From Allosediminivita sp964397775 (lineage in GTDB: Bacteria > Pseudomonadota > Alphaproteobacteria > Rhodobacterales > Rhodobacteraceae): a stretch of DNA of 64,000 nucleotides. The translations under genes were made by a program, and so were the position numbers. The number at the start of each line of letters is the position of its first letter. The first letter of the stretch is position 1. The notes below the pieces were generated by a model. That model had not been told where the DNA came from, did no database searches, and saw nothing but the letters and a program-made list of their open reading frames with translations. Shown one piece after another: positions 26,506-35,416 of this stretch. The stretch is from contig CAYNKL010000002.1 in the NCBI GenBank assembly GCA_964397775.1, positions 11,822-75,821 on the forward strand, read 5' to 3'.

Positions 26506-26921
26506 GCGGTCTGGTTCTGAAGCTCGGCCCACGTGAACGGGTCCTTATCAACGGCGCCGTCATCGAGAACGGTGACCGGCGCAGCCGGCTTTCCATCGTA
26601 TCCCCGAACGCCAACATCCTGAGGCTGCGGGACGCGATCCATCCGGATGAGGCGATCACACCGGTTCGCCGCATTTGCTACAACGCGCAGCTCGTCTTGA
26701 CCGGGGACGCAGACCCAGAGGAAATGCGCCGTGAGCTTCTCGCCCGCATCGAGGAACTGAGCCACATCCTGACCGACCCGGACAGCCGCAAGCTACTGAC
26801 AGAAGCCACAAGCGCGCTGCTACAAGACCAGTTCTATCAGTGTCTGAAGGCAATCCGCGGGCTGATCCCACGTGAAGACCGCCTGCTGGCGTCAGGACGA
26901 CCCTCGTTGGTCGAAAAGTGA
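26502..26921 (+). CDS. flbT: Flagellar biosynthesis repressor FlbT
   Basis: 139 residues. FlbT controls flagellin mRNA stability and translation and contacts FlaF and flagellin. Signature segments are LKLGPRERVLINGAVIENGDR, with PGERVxINGAV-like core, and LLTEATSALLQDQFYQCLKAIRGLI at the end. ATG overlaps the flaF stop (ATGA), so the two are coupled. The next 187 bases to the fliI stop hold nothing I can support. Confidence 0.94.
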   Translation: MSGLVLKLGPRERVLINGAVIENGDRRSRLSIVSPNANILRLRDAIHPDEAITPVRRICYNAQLVLTGDADPEEMRRELLARIEELSHILTDPDSRKLLTEATSALLQDQFYQCLKAIRGLIPREDRLLASGRPSLVEK

Positions 26922-27108
26922 ACTGACAGTCCCTCCGGCCAGATTGGCCCGAGGAAACACTGTGACTCACCTCTCCGAATTGGCGGGTTGGCAAAGAACC
27001 CCGAGCTGGTTTGGCGCGTCGGGTGGCGTCTCCAGCGGAGAACCGGGCTCGCCGCGCCCGTTTGCCACCCTCAACAAGATCAGCCTTGGACATCCGGCAC
27101 AGACGGCC

Positions 27109-28503
27109 TCAGCCGGCCGCATTGCGTCTCGGCGATGTCCGCTCTGGCCCCGTGCGTCGGGCCGGTCTTGTACCTCCCGGCGTAACTCCGGCCCGCCTCA
27201 GGATGAGCTCGAGACGCGAGAAGGCGGCCTTCGAGCCATCGGGCGATTGCTCTCCCACAAAGGCGTCCAGATCGGGCCAGGCACGGATCGCCTGGTCCAG
27301 GAGGGGATCCTCACCATCGCGGTAGAGCCCTGCACGTATCATCGCCTCGGAGCGGGCATACGCGCCCATCAGCCCCCGAGCCTGCTGAATGAGGGCATTT
27401 TCCTCCTCTGACGCCGCCTCTGGAAGACTTCGCGACACCGACCGCAGCAGGTCGATTGCGGGAAAGCGCCCTCGCTCCGCAATCTGGCGATCGAGAACGA
27501 CGTGACCGTCGAGCACGCCCCTGAGGATGTCGGCCACGGGTTCGTCCATATCCGAGCCCGCTACCAGAACGCTGAAGATGCCCGTTATATCGCCGGCACC
27601 GCGTTCTCCCGGCCCCGCGCGCTCGGCAAGACGCATAATCTGGTGGGCGGTCGAGGCCGGGTGCCCGCGCAGGGCGGGCAGTTCACCCGAGGCCACAGCA
27701 ACTTCGCGATGCGCCTCGGCAAATCGGGTGATGGAATCCGCGAGAAACAGGACATGCCGGCCCTGGTCCCGAAAATGCTCCGCGATGGTCATGGCCGCGA
27801 GGGGGCAGCGACGACGTTCGAGCGGCGAACGATCTGAGGTCGCGGCGACAACGACACTCCGCGCCATGCCTTCGGGACCGAGAACGCTATGCACGAAGTC
27901 CTGCACCTCGCGCCCTCGTTCACCGACGAGCGCAAGCACGACCACGTCGGCCTCGAGGTGACGCGCGAGGCTTGCCAGAAGGCGCGACTTGCCCACCCCG
28001 GACCCCGCGAACAGACCGATGCGCTGTCCACGGACGATCGGCAAAAGTGTGTCAAAGACGGCGAGACCCGTCGCGAGCCGCGCCCCCATGCGGCGGCGGG
28101 CGGCGGCGGGCGGGGGATTCGCCCGGAAAGGTCTGCGCCGTGCGCCCGGCCCGATCGGCGCCCCGTCGAGCGGACGACCATACGGATCGATGACGCGCCC
28201 GATCCAGCTGTCGGAGGGGGCGAGCGTGGGTGGCCCGAGAACGGCCACCCGATCCCCGCGGGAAACGCCCTCGGGTTCCTCGTCCGGGAGCATCGCGACG
28301 AAGTCGTCGCGGAGACGCAGCACCTCGCCGGGCAGGACCGCCTCGCCGCGGCACAGGCGCAGGCGGTCACCGATACAGGCGACATGCGCGAGCCCCCGAA
28401 CCCAGATGACATTGCCATCGACGGAATCGACCCGCCCCACGGCGCGAACCGGTTCGATCCGCGAAATGCCGGAAATCAGCCCGGCAACGGGCGTGTCTTC
28501 CAT
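27109..28503 (-). CDS. fliI: Flagellum-specific ATPase FliI
   Basis: 464 residues. FliI powers substrate unloading at the flagellar export gate. Walker A is GLFAGSGVGKSRLL, Walker B is VLFLADSITRFAEAHREV, and ERGREVQDFVHSVLG is the F1-beta-like catalytic region. GGGAGCG precedes the ATG. It lies alone on the minus strand, divergent from the flgB operon by 86 bases; its partner FliJ-like gene is about 4.6 kb away. Confidence 0.95.
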   Translation of the reverse strand: MEDTPVAGLISGISRIEPVRAVGRVDSVDGNVIWVRGLAHVACIGDRLRLCRGEAVLPGEVLRLRDDFVAMLPDEEPEGVSRGDRVAVLGPPTLAPSDSWIGRVIDPYGRPLDGAPIGPGARRRPFRANPPPAAARRRMGARLATGLAVFDTLLPIVRGQRIGLFAGSGVGKSRLLASLARHLEADVVVLALVGERGREVQDFVHSVLGPEGMARSVVVAATSDRSPLERRRCPLAAMTIAEHFRDQGRHVLFLADSITRFAEAHREVAVASGELPALRGHPASTAHQIMRLAERAGPGERGAGDITGIFSVLVAGSDMDEPVADILRGVLDGHVVLDRQIAERGRFPAIDLLRSVSRSLPEAASEEENALIQQARGLMGAYARSEAMIRAGLYRDGEDPLLDQAIRAWPDLDAFVGEQSPDGSKAAFSRLELILRRAGVTPGGTRPARRTGPERTSPRRNAAG

Positions 28504-28589
28504 CCGTGCGCTCCCTTCAGCCTGTGCAAACCGTTTCTAAAGGAATCACCGTTAAGCCTTGATTGAAGCCGGTCGAGGGAGAAGCCCCG

Positions 28590-28967
28590 ATGTTCCAAGA
28601 TCTTGAGGTGTTCCGCACCGCCATGGCACTGGCCCGTCACTCGGGTCATTCCCAGGCGCTCAGCGCGCGGAACATGGCGAACTCGGACACCCCCGATTAC
28701 CATTCGAAATACTTGGAGGACTTCACCGAGGTGCTTCGCAGCGAGGGCGGCGGGATGCGCGCTACGCGTCCCGAACACCTGCATGGTGACAACGACCTCG
28801 CCGCGGCCGAACGAATCGAGCGTGACGCGCCGCAGGACCCGAACGGAAACACCGTTTCCCTTGAGCGCGAAATGCTCAGGGCGGTCGACGCCCAGCGAAA
28901 GCACCAGAGGGCGCTGACGATCTACAGAAGCAACCTCTCAGTCCTCCGGGCCAGTCTCGGACGATAG
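28590..28967 (+). CDS. flgB: Flagellar basal-body rod protein FlgB
   Basis: 125 residues, proximal rod component. It begins MFQDLEVFRTAMALARHSGHSQ and has the rod/hook-family motif SARNMANSDTPDYHSK. ATG 28590 is chosen for its GAGGGAGA ribosome site; the upstream in-frame GTG/TTG region is not family-like. The first gene of a nine-gene operon flgB-flgC-fliE-fliQ-flgF-flgG-flgA-flgH-fliL. Confidence 0.94.
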   Translation: MFQDLEVFRTAMALARHSGHSQALSARNMANSDTPDYHSKYLEDFTEVLRSEGGGMRATRPEHLHGDNDLAAAERIERDAPQDPNGNTVSLEREMLRAVDAQRKHQRALTIYRSNLSVLRASLGR

Positions 28968-28982
28968 CAAGGACCCCGCAAG

Positions 28983-29375
28983 ATGAGCGCATTTTCAGAA
29001 GCACTCGATGTCACGTCGAGCGGACTTTTCGCACAGGCCACCCGCCTGCGACACCTTTCCGAAAACATCGCCAACGTCGACACGCCGGGCTACCGGCGCA
29101 AGACCGTGGCCTTCGAGCTGGAACGACCGCGCGACAGCGAGGTCGAGCGCGTCTCGCCCAGCGACGTCCACCTTGATCGCAGCGAATTGCCGCGGATCCA
29201 CGATCCCTCGCATCCGCTTGCCGACGACAGCGGCCACTACCTCGGATCCAACGTCGATCTGATCATCGAGATCGCCGACGCCCGCGAAGCCCAGCGCAGC
29301 TACGAGGCGAACCTCAAGATGTTCGAACAGACCCGCCAGATGTCGAGCTCCCTGCTCGAGATCCTGCGTCGCTGA
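28983..29375 (+). CDS. flgC: Flagellar basal-body rod protein FlgC
   Basis: 130 residues, proximal rod. The rod signature LRHLSENIANVDTPGYRRK is near the N-terminus and SYEANLKMFEQTRQMSSSLLEIL at the C-terminus (key pieces SENIANVDTPGY and YEANLKMF). It starts 15 bases after flgB, within the operon. Confidence 0.96.
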   Translation: MSAFSEALDVTSSGLFAQATRLRHLSENIANVDTPGYRRKTVAFELERPRDSEVERVSPSDVHLDRSELPRIHDPSHPLADDSGHYLGSNVDLIIEIADAREAQRSYEANLKMFEQTRQMSSSLLEILRR

Positions 29376-29395
29376 CACCCAACCAGGAGCCCAGA

Positions 29396-29689
29396 ATGGA
29401 CGTCCGATCACTTTACGCTGCACAGCAGTATGCGCAGACGCGCCCCGCAACGGAACCCGGCGAAGGCGAAGCCTCCGCGGTTCAGGACCGCTTTACCGAG
29501 CTGGCCCAGGATTTCGAGACCACGCTGCGCGAGGCCGAGACCGCGGCCACGGAATCGATGACCGGCGACGCGGACCCCCACGCGCTAGTCAACGCCCTCG
29601 CCCAGTCCGAGCTTGCGGTCGAAACCGTCGTGGCCGTACGCGACAAGGTCGTCGAGGCCTACCAGGAAATCCTGCGTATGCCGGTCTGA
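29396..29689 (+). CDS. fliE: Flagellar hook-basal body complex protein FliE
   Basis: 97 residues. FliE joins the MS ring to the proximal rod. The C-terminal half DPHALVNALAQSELAVETVVAVRDKVVEAYQEILRMPV carries the family core (NALAQSELAVETVV and AYQEILRMPV). Position between flgC and fliQ is the common alphaproteobacterial order. Confidence 0.94.
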   Translation: MDVRSLYAAQQYAQTRPATEPGEGEASAVQDRFTELAQDFETTLREAETAATESMTGDADPHALVNALAQSELAVETVVAVRDKVVEAYQEILRMPV

Positions 29690-29692
29690 TCG

Positions 29693-29962
29693 ATGCTCAC
29701 CGAGGCCATATTCTACGACACCCTGCGCGAGGGGCTCTGGATTGCGACCATCGTTTCGGTCCCGATCCTGGCCACCGCCCTCGTGGCGGGGGTCAGCGTC
29801 GGCCTCTTCCAAGCCCTGACGTCGATCCAGGAGATGACGCTCACCTTCGTGCCGAAGCTCATGAGCATCATCGTCGTCTACTGGCTCTCGATGAGCTTCA
29901 TGACCGAAACGCTGGTGTCCTTTTTCCAGGATCACCTGATCCCCGTCATCACCGGAGGCTGA
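29693..29962 (+). CDS. fliQ: Flagellar export gate protein FliQ
   Basis: 89 residues with two membrane helices, about 17-40 and 52-75. The helix I sequence IATIVSVPILATALVAGVSVGLFQALTSIQEMTLTFVPK carries the family motif LFQALTSIQEMTLTFVPK. It is part of the FliP-FliQ-FliR export channel; fliR is here too (34649-35416), but fliP is not. It starts three bases after fliE. Confidence 0.95.
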   Translation: MLTEAIFYDTLREGLWIATIVSVPILATALVAGVSVGLFQALTSIQEMTLTFVPKLMSIIVVYWLSMSFMTETLVSFFQDHLIPVITGG

Positions 29963-29963
29963 G

Positions 29964-30677
29964 ATGGAAACATCCATATTCGCCACGCTCACCCGCCAGT
30001 CAGGCCTTGTGCGGGAAATGCGCGTGATCGCCAACAACATCGCCAACTCCAACACCACCGGTTTTCGCCAGCAGGGGATGATCTTCTCGGAATACGTGCA
30101 GCGCAGCGACATCGACAGTTCCGTGTCGATGGCCAGCGCCCGCATCGGCAACACCTCCTTTGCGCAGGGCACGCTTGAACAGACGGGCAGCGGGCTCGAC
30201 CTTGCAATCGAAGGCGACGGGTACTTCCTGGTCGAGACGCCGAGGGGACAGCGCCTGACGAGGGCGGGCAGCTTTTCCTCGAGCGCCGAGGGGCTGATGG
30301 TGACACCCGACGGCTACCCTGTCCTGGATGCCGGCGGTGCACCGCTTTTCCTGCCTCCGTCCATCGAAAGCGTCACCGTGGGCGCCGATGGCACGCTGAG
30401 CGCCGAGGGCGCACCGATCGGACAGGTCGGCGTGGTCCGACCGTTGCGCCCGGACAGGATGACGCGCGACGCCGGCCAGCTTTTCGAGGCGGCCGACGGC
30501 TTCGATCCGGTTGAGAACCCGACGGTCATGCAAGGTTTCGTCGAGGCCTCCAACGTGGACATCGTCCTGCAGATGGCCCGCATGGTCGAAGTCCAGAGGG
30601 CCTACGAACTCGGCCAGAGCTTCATGGAGCGCGAGGATGAACGCATCCGCGCCGCGCTCAAATCCATCGCAACCTAG
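29964..30677 (+). CDS. flgF: Flagellar rod protein FlgF
   Basis: 237 residues, proximal rod. It has the family N-terminus MRVIANNIANSNTTGFRQQGM and the C-terminus VQRAYELGQSFMEREDER. The middle GLDLAIEGDGYFLVETPRG is the flagellar hook/rod D1 motif. It starts one base after the fliQ stop. Confidence 0.95.
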   Translation: METSIFATLTRQSGLVREMRVIANNIANSNTTGFRQQGMIFSEYVQRSDIDSSVSMASARIGNTSFAQGTLEQTGSGLDLAIEGDGYFLVETPRGQRLTRAGSFSSSAEGLMVTPDGYPVLDAGGAPLFLPPSIESVTVGADGTLSAEGAPIGQVGVVRPLRPDRMTRDAGQLFEAADGFDPVENPTVMQGFVEASNVDIVLQMARMVEVQRAYELGQSFMEREDERIRAALKSIAT

Positions 30678-30687
30678 GAGAGCGCCA

Positions 30688-31473
30688 ATGCGTGCACTCA
30701 AGATCGCCGCCACGGGCATGTCCGCCCAGCAGATGCGGGTCGAAGTGATCTCGAACAACCTCTCGAACATGAGCACGACGGGCTACAACGCCCGGCGCGC
30801 AGAGTTCGCGGATCTTCACTACCAGCAGTATGTCCGCGCGGGGTCGGTCACCGCCTCGGACGGGACCGTCCTGCCGACGGGTGTCCAGCTCGGCCTCGGA
30901 GTCAGGCCCGCCGCGGTGTCTGTGCAGCTCGCGCAGGGTGCGCTTGCGGCAACCGGCGGCGATCTCGACATCGCCATCGAGGGCGAGGGCTACCTTGAGG
31001 TCTTACTTCCCAACGGCCAGCCCGCCTACACCCGCGACGGCGGCCTCAAGCGCAATGCCGAGGGCCTGATCGTCACTTCGGACGGCCATGCGGTCGCGCC
31101 CGAAATCGTCATCCCACCCGACGCGCGAAGCATCTCCATCAACCCTGATGGCGAGGTCTATGCCTACTTCGATCTCGGCGGCGAGGCGCAGCTGCTCGGC
31201 CAGTTCACAATGGCGGGCTTCACCAATGCCAAGGGGCTGGAAGCCATCGGCTCGAACCTCTTCGTCGAGACCGAAGCCTCCGGTCCTGCCATCCAGTCGA
31301 CCCCCGGCGCCGACGGCCTCGGGACAGTACGGCAGGGCTATCTGGAAGAAAGCTCTGTCGATCCGGTCAAGGAGATCACCGACCTGATCCAGGCTCAGCG
31401 GGGCTATGAGCTCAACTCCAAGGTCATCTCGGCGGTGGACCAGATGATGGGCGCCACGGCGCAGGTCCGCTGA
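30688..31473 (+). CDS. flgG: Flagellar distal rod protein FlgG
   Basis: 261 residues, the normal length. It begins MRALKIAATGMSAQQMRVEVISNNLSNMSTTGY (key NNLSNMSTTGYN) and ends with LIQAQRGYELNSKVISAVDQMM, both diagnostic for the distal rod. ATG 30688 follows an AGGAG site at the flgF stop. The end overlaps the flgA ATG by one base. Confidence 0.96.
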   Translation: MRALKIAATGMSAQQMRVEVISNNLSNMSTTGYNARRAEFADLHYQQYVRAGSVTASDGTVLPTGVQLGLGVRPAAVSVQLAQGALAATGGDLDIAIEGEGYLEVLLPNGQPAYTRDGGLKRNAEGLIVTSDGHAVAPEIVIPPDARSISINPDGEVYAYFDLGGEAQLLGQFTMAGFTNAKGLEAIGSNLFVETEASGPAIQSTPGADGLGTVRQGYLEESSVDPVKEITDLIQAQRGYELNSKVISAVDQMMGATAQVR

Positions 31474-31889
31474 TGCGCGCCGCGGCGGTTCTCCTCCTGC
31501 TCTGGGCCGGATCCGCCGCCGCCGAGACCGTGGTGGCGACCCGCACGATTCGCCCTCAGCAGATCATCACCCGAGAAGATGTGCGCCTCGACTCGGCGAC
31601 CATTCCGGGCGCCCATGACGATCTCGAAGAGGTCATCGGTCTGGAGGCACGTGTTGCCATCTATCCCGCCCGTGCCGTGATGCGCGGCACCCTCGGGGAA
31701 CCCGCCCTCGTCGACCGGAACGAAATCGTCGAACTCGTCTTCGCGAAGAACGGCCTGCACATCGTGACGGAAGGCCGGTCGCTTGGCCGGGGTGGCGTGG
31801 GCGAACGCATACGCGTCATGAACCTCGCCTCGCGCGCGGTGCTATTCGGAACCATCTCCCCTGATGGCAGCGTCAAGGTAACGCCATGA
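31473..31889 (+). CDS. flgA: Flagellar P-ring assembly chaperone FlgA
   Basis: 138 residues with an N-terminal signal peptide (MRAAAVLLLLWAGSAAAE). The SAF-type core is VATRTIRPQQIITREDVRLD, with a C-terminal VMNLASRAVLFGTISPDGSVKV. It helps FlgI assemble the P ring in the periplasm; flgI is at 40899-42011. Confidence 0.92.
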   Translation: MRAAAVLLLLWAGSAAAETVVATRTIRPQQIITREDVRLDSATIPGAHDDLEEVIGLEARVAIYPARAVMRGTLGEPALVDRNEIVELVFAKNGLHIVTEGRSLGRGGVGERIRVMNLASRAVLFGTISPDGSVKVTP

Positions 31890-32623
31890 AATTCAGTAAC
31901 TTATCTACCCTCGGCGTGGCCACGTTGTTCCTGGTCACCGCATGCGCCCGCGTGGACCACATCGGCAAACCGCCGGAATTCAACGCGCTTCAGGACAGCC
32001 CTGCCAATGCCGCGCGCGCCTATGCCACGCAGCCGATCGTGTCCCGCCAGCAGCGCGTGACCGACAGCGCCTCGCTCTGGAGCGGCGGCCAGCGGTCCCT
32101 GCTCGGAGACAGGCGCGCAATGAAACTCGGCGATATCCTGACGGTCGTGATCGAGATCGACGAAAGCGCCCAGATCGACAATTCGACGACCCGCTCGCGC
32201 TCAGGGTCCGAGAGCCTCGGGATCTCCGACCTCTTCGGCATCCCCCAACGCATCAACGAAAACTCCGAGCCGGGCGTCAGCCTTGATAGTGCCGTGTCGC
32301 TCGACAGTTCGAGCCAGTCGAACGGCGATGGCTCCGTCAGCCGGTCGGAGCAATTGACGCTCCGCGTCGCCGCGACCGTGACCGAGGTGCTGCCGAACGG
32401 CGTTCTGCGGATCGACGGCGCGCAAGAGGTCCGCGTGAACTACGAACTCCGGGAGCTGCTCGTCTCCGGCTACGTCCGACCGGAAGACATCTCGCGTCTC
32501 AACGAGATCACCTACGACAAGATTGCTGCTGCGCGGATTTCCTACGGCGGTCGCGGCCAGATCTCGGACATGCAACAACCCCGATACGGCCAGCAGGTGC
32601 TCGATGCCCTGCTGCCCTTCTGA
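31886..32623 (+). CDS. flgH: Flagellar L-ring lipoprotein FlgH
   Basis: 245 residues with a lipoprotein signal (lipobox VTAC at about 17-20). The L-ring core is seen in SLWSGGQRSLLGDRRAMKLGDILTVVIEIDESA (key LGDRRAMKLGDILTV) and VSGYVRPEDISRLNEI. It forms the outer-membrane ring around the rod. ATG overlaps the flgA stop by 4 bases. Confidence 0.96.
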   Translation: MKFSNLSTLGVATLFLVTACARVDHIGKPPEFNALQDSPANAARAYATQPIVSRQQRVTDSASLWSGGQRSLLGDRRAMKLGDILTVVIEIDESAQIDNSTTRSRSGSESLGISDLFGIPQRINENSEPGVSLDSAVSLDSSSQSNGDGSVSRSEQLTLRVAATVTEVLPNGVLRIDGAQEVRVNYELRELLVSGYVRPEDISRLNEITYDKIAAARISYGGRGQISDMQQPRYGQQVLDALLPF

Positions 32624-32632
32624 GGACCCGCA

Positions 32633-33130
32633 ATGCGCAAGCTCCTTCCCATCATTCTTGCCCTGATCGGAACCGGTGCCGGGATCGGCGCCGGCATCGC
32701 CTTTGCCCCGTCACCGGAGGAGGAGATGGCCGACTGCGTCCCGGCAGAAGGCCATGCACCCGACGAGATCGCGGGGCCGCCTGCGGAACCTGCCGAGCCC
32801 GTAACCGACAGCGAATTCGTGAAGATGGCAAACCAGTTCGTCGTGCCGGTCGTGAACTCCGACTCCGTTCAGGCCCTGGTGGTGCTGTCGCTCAGCCTCG
32901 AGGTCGCGCCGGGGTCTTCCGCCGAAGTAAATACCCGCGAACCCAAGCTGCGCGACGTCTTCCTCCAGGTGCTGTTCGACCACGCCAACATCGGCGGTTT
33001 CGACGGGACCTTCACGGCCCAGGGCCGTCTTGACGGGCTTCGGGAGGAACTGCAGGACGTGGCCCGCAACGTCATGGGCAGTACAATCCGGGACGTCCTG
33101 ATCACCGAGATTGCCCGACAGGACGCCTGA
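32633..33130 (+). CDS. fliL: Flagellar basal body-associated protein FliL
   Basis: 165 residues. One membrane segment at about 4-25 (LLPIILALIGTGAGIGAGIAF) is followed by an acidic linker and a periplasmic domain. FliL surrounds and supports the stator units. The last gene of the flgB operon, convergent with the fliJ-like gene at a 7-base gap. The low sequence conservation of FliL makes context the main support for the name. Confidence 0.85.
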   Translation: MRKLLPIILALIGTGAGIGAGIAFAPSPEEEMADCVPAEGHAPDEIAGPPAEPAEPVTDSEFVKMANQFVVPVVNSDSVQALVVLSLSLEVAPGSSAEVNTREPKLRDVFLQVLFDHANIGGFDGTFTAQGRLDGLREELQDVARNVMGSTIRDVLITEIARQDA

Positions 33131-33137
33131 TCTCCGA

Positions 33138-33557
33138 TCAGTCGCGGTCGGAGTTTCGCAAGACACCGAGCGCATCCAGCACGTCCGCGTCCCGCTTGAA
33201 AACGCGTGCCCGGCGCCCCGCGCGCTCCTCCGCGACGAGCCGCTCGGCAGCCTCCCGCCGTGCAAAGGCATCCCGCGCGACATCGCGTGTCTGCTCTTCG
33301 CGGGCGCGGGCAATCGCCTCCTGCCGCCGAAGCCCGGCACGCTCCCTCAGAAGCCAGTCCTGCCAAAGCGCGTCCGCCCCGATCAGCCGCCGCGCATCCA
33401 GCTGGCAGGCTTCCTCGCGGGCGCGGGTCCGCATCTCGTCGATTCCCGCGATCCGGGCGCGAACGCTGTCGCCCTCCTGCTTTGCGGTGCGCAGCGATTG
33501 CATCGCACGCTCCTCCAGCATCGCGGCAAGGCGGGCAATCTCGTCGAAGTCGCTCAT
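33138..33557 (-). CDS. FliJ-like coiled-coil flagellar export protein
   Basis: 139 residues, almost wholly charged helix: MSDFDEIARLAAMLEERAMQ then long Arg/Glu/Ala-rich stretches (RERAGLRRQEAIARAREEQT). Size, coiled-coil character and position next to flhB resemble FliJ, the stalk of the FliI ATPase, but no sharp motif exists. The ATG at 33557 overlaps the flhB stop by 4 bases. A longer open frame through this region to the right antisense to export genes is not coding. Confidence 0.65.
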   Translation of the reverse strand: MSDFDEIARLAAMLEERAMQSLRTAKQEGDSVRARIAGIDEMRTRAREEACQLDARRLIGADALWQDWLLRERAGLRRQEAIARAREEQTRDVARDAFARREAAERLVAEERAGRRARVFKRDADVLDALGVLRNSDRD

Positions 33558-34645
33558 CCCCAACCCCTCTCCCGCACCTTCCGGCGCATCTCCTCGGCAA
33601 AGCGAATGGCCGCCGCCACCGGCTTGTAGTGCTCGGGCTGAACCTCCTGCCCGATCTCGACCGAGGCATGCAGGGCACGTGCCGTCGGCGGATCGGAGTG
33701 GATGGGCACGCCGGCATCGCGGGCGCATTCGCGGATCCGGGCCGCGACGTGATCTGTCCCCTTGGCGACGCAGATGGGGGCAGACCCCGGAGCGCGGTTC
33801 CATTTGAGCGCAACTGCGAAATGCGTCGGGTTGACGATCACAACGTCCGCCTTGGGCACATCGGTCATCATCTGCTGCATGGCGATTTCCTGCCCGCGCA
33901 CCCGGCGCTGCTGCTTCATGTATGGATCGCCCTCCGACTCCTTGTGTTCGTCCCGCATTTCCTTTTGCGACATGCGGTTGCGCTTGGTGTGATCGGCGCG
34001 CTGCCAGAGGATATCGATGGCACCGATGACAGCCGCCACGATCACGACCAGCATCAGGAAGCGCAGCATGAGCGAGGTCATCAGGCCGGCGACTTCTTCG
34101 GGCGTCGCCCTGACGATGCCCGTGATCCTCTCGGCTTCGGCCGAAAGGAACATAGCCAGGATCACCGAGTAAACCATCAGCTTCACGAAGCTCTTCAGGA
34201 ACTCGAACAGCCCACGACTGCCATACTTGTTCTTGGCGTTCTGAATCGGCGAGATGCGCGAGATCTTGGGGGCCAGCTTGCTCGGCGTGAACAGGATCGC
34301 CCGCGTGGCCAGCAGCGCCAGCAGGATGAAGGCGGGGGGCACGAGGAAAAGCGGGAGAACGCTGCCGAAACTTGCCGAGATCAACTGTCCCACCGTCGAC
34401 GCGGCACCATCGCGAAAAAAGAGCGTCCGCAGGCGATCCGGTTGCTCGATGAAGGCAGTCATCACGTCCGCCAGGTTCAGCATGCTCTGACCGCCGGCCC
34501 CCGCTGCAGCGACCATGAGACCGAAGTAGGCCATTGCCGTGAGCAGGTCCGGCGCGCGCGGAATCTCGCCCTTCTTGCGGGCCTGTTCGAGCTTGCGTGG
34601 TGTCGGCTCGTGGCTCTTGTCGGCGCTGTCGTCCTGGTCCGCCAT
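33554..34645 (-). CDS. flhB: Flagellar export protein FlhB
   Basis: 363 residues. Membrane helices lie in the N-terminal half; the C-terminal cytoplasmic domain contains the autocleavage site NPTH in VIVNPTHFAVALKW. FlhB switches the export gate from hook to filament substrates, with FliK as the ruler. The N-terminus DKSHEPTPRKLEQARKKGEIPRA is diagnostic. It starts four bases after the fliR stop. Confidence 0.97.
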   Translation of the reverse strand: MADQDDSADKSHEPTPRKLEQARKKGEIPRAPDLLTAMAYFGLMVAAAGAGGQSMLNLADVMTAFIEQPDRLRTLFFRDGAASTVGQLISASFGSVLPLFLVPPAFILLALLATRAILFTPSKLAPKISRISPIQNAKNKYGSRGLFEFLKSFVKLMVYSVILAMFLSAEAERITGIVRATPEEVAGLMTSLMLRFLMLVVIVAAVIGAIDILWQRADHTKRNRMSQKEMRDEHKESEGDPYMKQQRRVRGQEIAMQQMMTDVPKADVVIVNPTHFAVALKWNRAPGSAPICVAKGTDHVAARIRECARDAGVPIHSDPPTARALHASVEIGQEVQPEHYKPVAAAIRFAEEMRRKVRERGWG

Positions 34646-34648
34646 GGC

Positions 34649-35416
34649 CTACCGGAAGGGATTTGCGAGGAAGCCTTCGACCACGCCAAGCCAGACCGGC
34701 AACATGATCGGGGCGCTCAGAAGAAGGAGGACGATGGAGCCAAGCGTGATCACAGGGGCACCGACGAAAGCAACCATGAGCTGAGGCATCGCCTTGTTGA
34801 TGACGCCTAGCGTCAGATTGTAGAGCACCGAAAGAACCACAAAAGGTGCCGCAAGCGTAAAGGCGAGCGAAAAGCTGCGCGTGACCTGGGCCCGACCCGC
34901 TTCGGCGATATCGCGCGGATCCGGGAAAGCCAGGGCCGGCATGATCTCGTACGAGAGGATGACGAAGGCGGCCGCCTTGACGTGAAAGCCGGTCAACATG
35001 AGCAGGGCAAGCGCCGAGATCCCGAGGATGTGGCCGATCGCCGGAAGCGGTTCGACCGCCTGGTTTCCGAGCAGCTGCGAAAGCGACGTCGATTGCGCCG
35101 CGATGGTCCCGGCGGTCTGGATCGCGATCATGAGCATCCGGACCATGAGCCCAAGGAAGAGCCCCGCAACCGTTTCCGTGGCCAAGGCCTTGACGAAAAC
35201 ATGCAGACTCGCTTCGGGGAGATCGATGCCGGGCAGGACCGCAGGCAGGATCGCCGCGGTCATCAGCAGGGCTGCAATCAGACGGACGCGGACAGAGAGC
35301 CACTGTTCGCCTAACCCGGGCAGCGCCGCGAAGGCGGCCCCGACCCTCAGAAACACGAGCAGCCCCGCCCAGAGCCCACCGCTTACAAGTGCAAGCAATT
35401 CGCCGGGGGCATTCAT
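34649..35416 (-). CDS. fliR: Flagellar export gate protein FliR
   Basis: 255 residues, six hydrophobic membrane helices. It begins MNAPGELLALVSGGLWAGLLVFLRVGAAFAALPGLGE, with the family motif LRVGAAFAALPGLG. It is part of the FliPQR channel. ATG 35416 overlaps the flhA stop by 4 bases; a longer opening upstream lies within flhA and is not used. Confidence 0.95.
   Translation of the reverse strand: MNAPGELLALVSGGLWAGLLVFLRVGAAFAALPGLGEQWLSVRVRLIAALLMTAAILPAVLPGIDLPEASLHVFVKALATETVAGLFLGLMVRMLMIAIQTAGTIAAQSTSLSQLLGNQAVEPLPAIGHILGISALALLMLTGFHVKAAAFVILSYEIMPALAFPDPRDIAEAGRAQVTRSFSLAFTLAAPFVVLSVLYNLTLGVINKAMPQLMVAFVGAPVITLGSIVLLLLSAPIMLPVWLGVVEGFLANPFR

Noticed and set aside
26922..27108. Possible small gene between flbT and fliI
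   Set aside because: The open frame has no motif, and extends antisense into fliI; nothing supports it.
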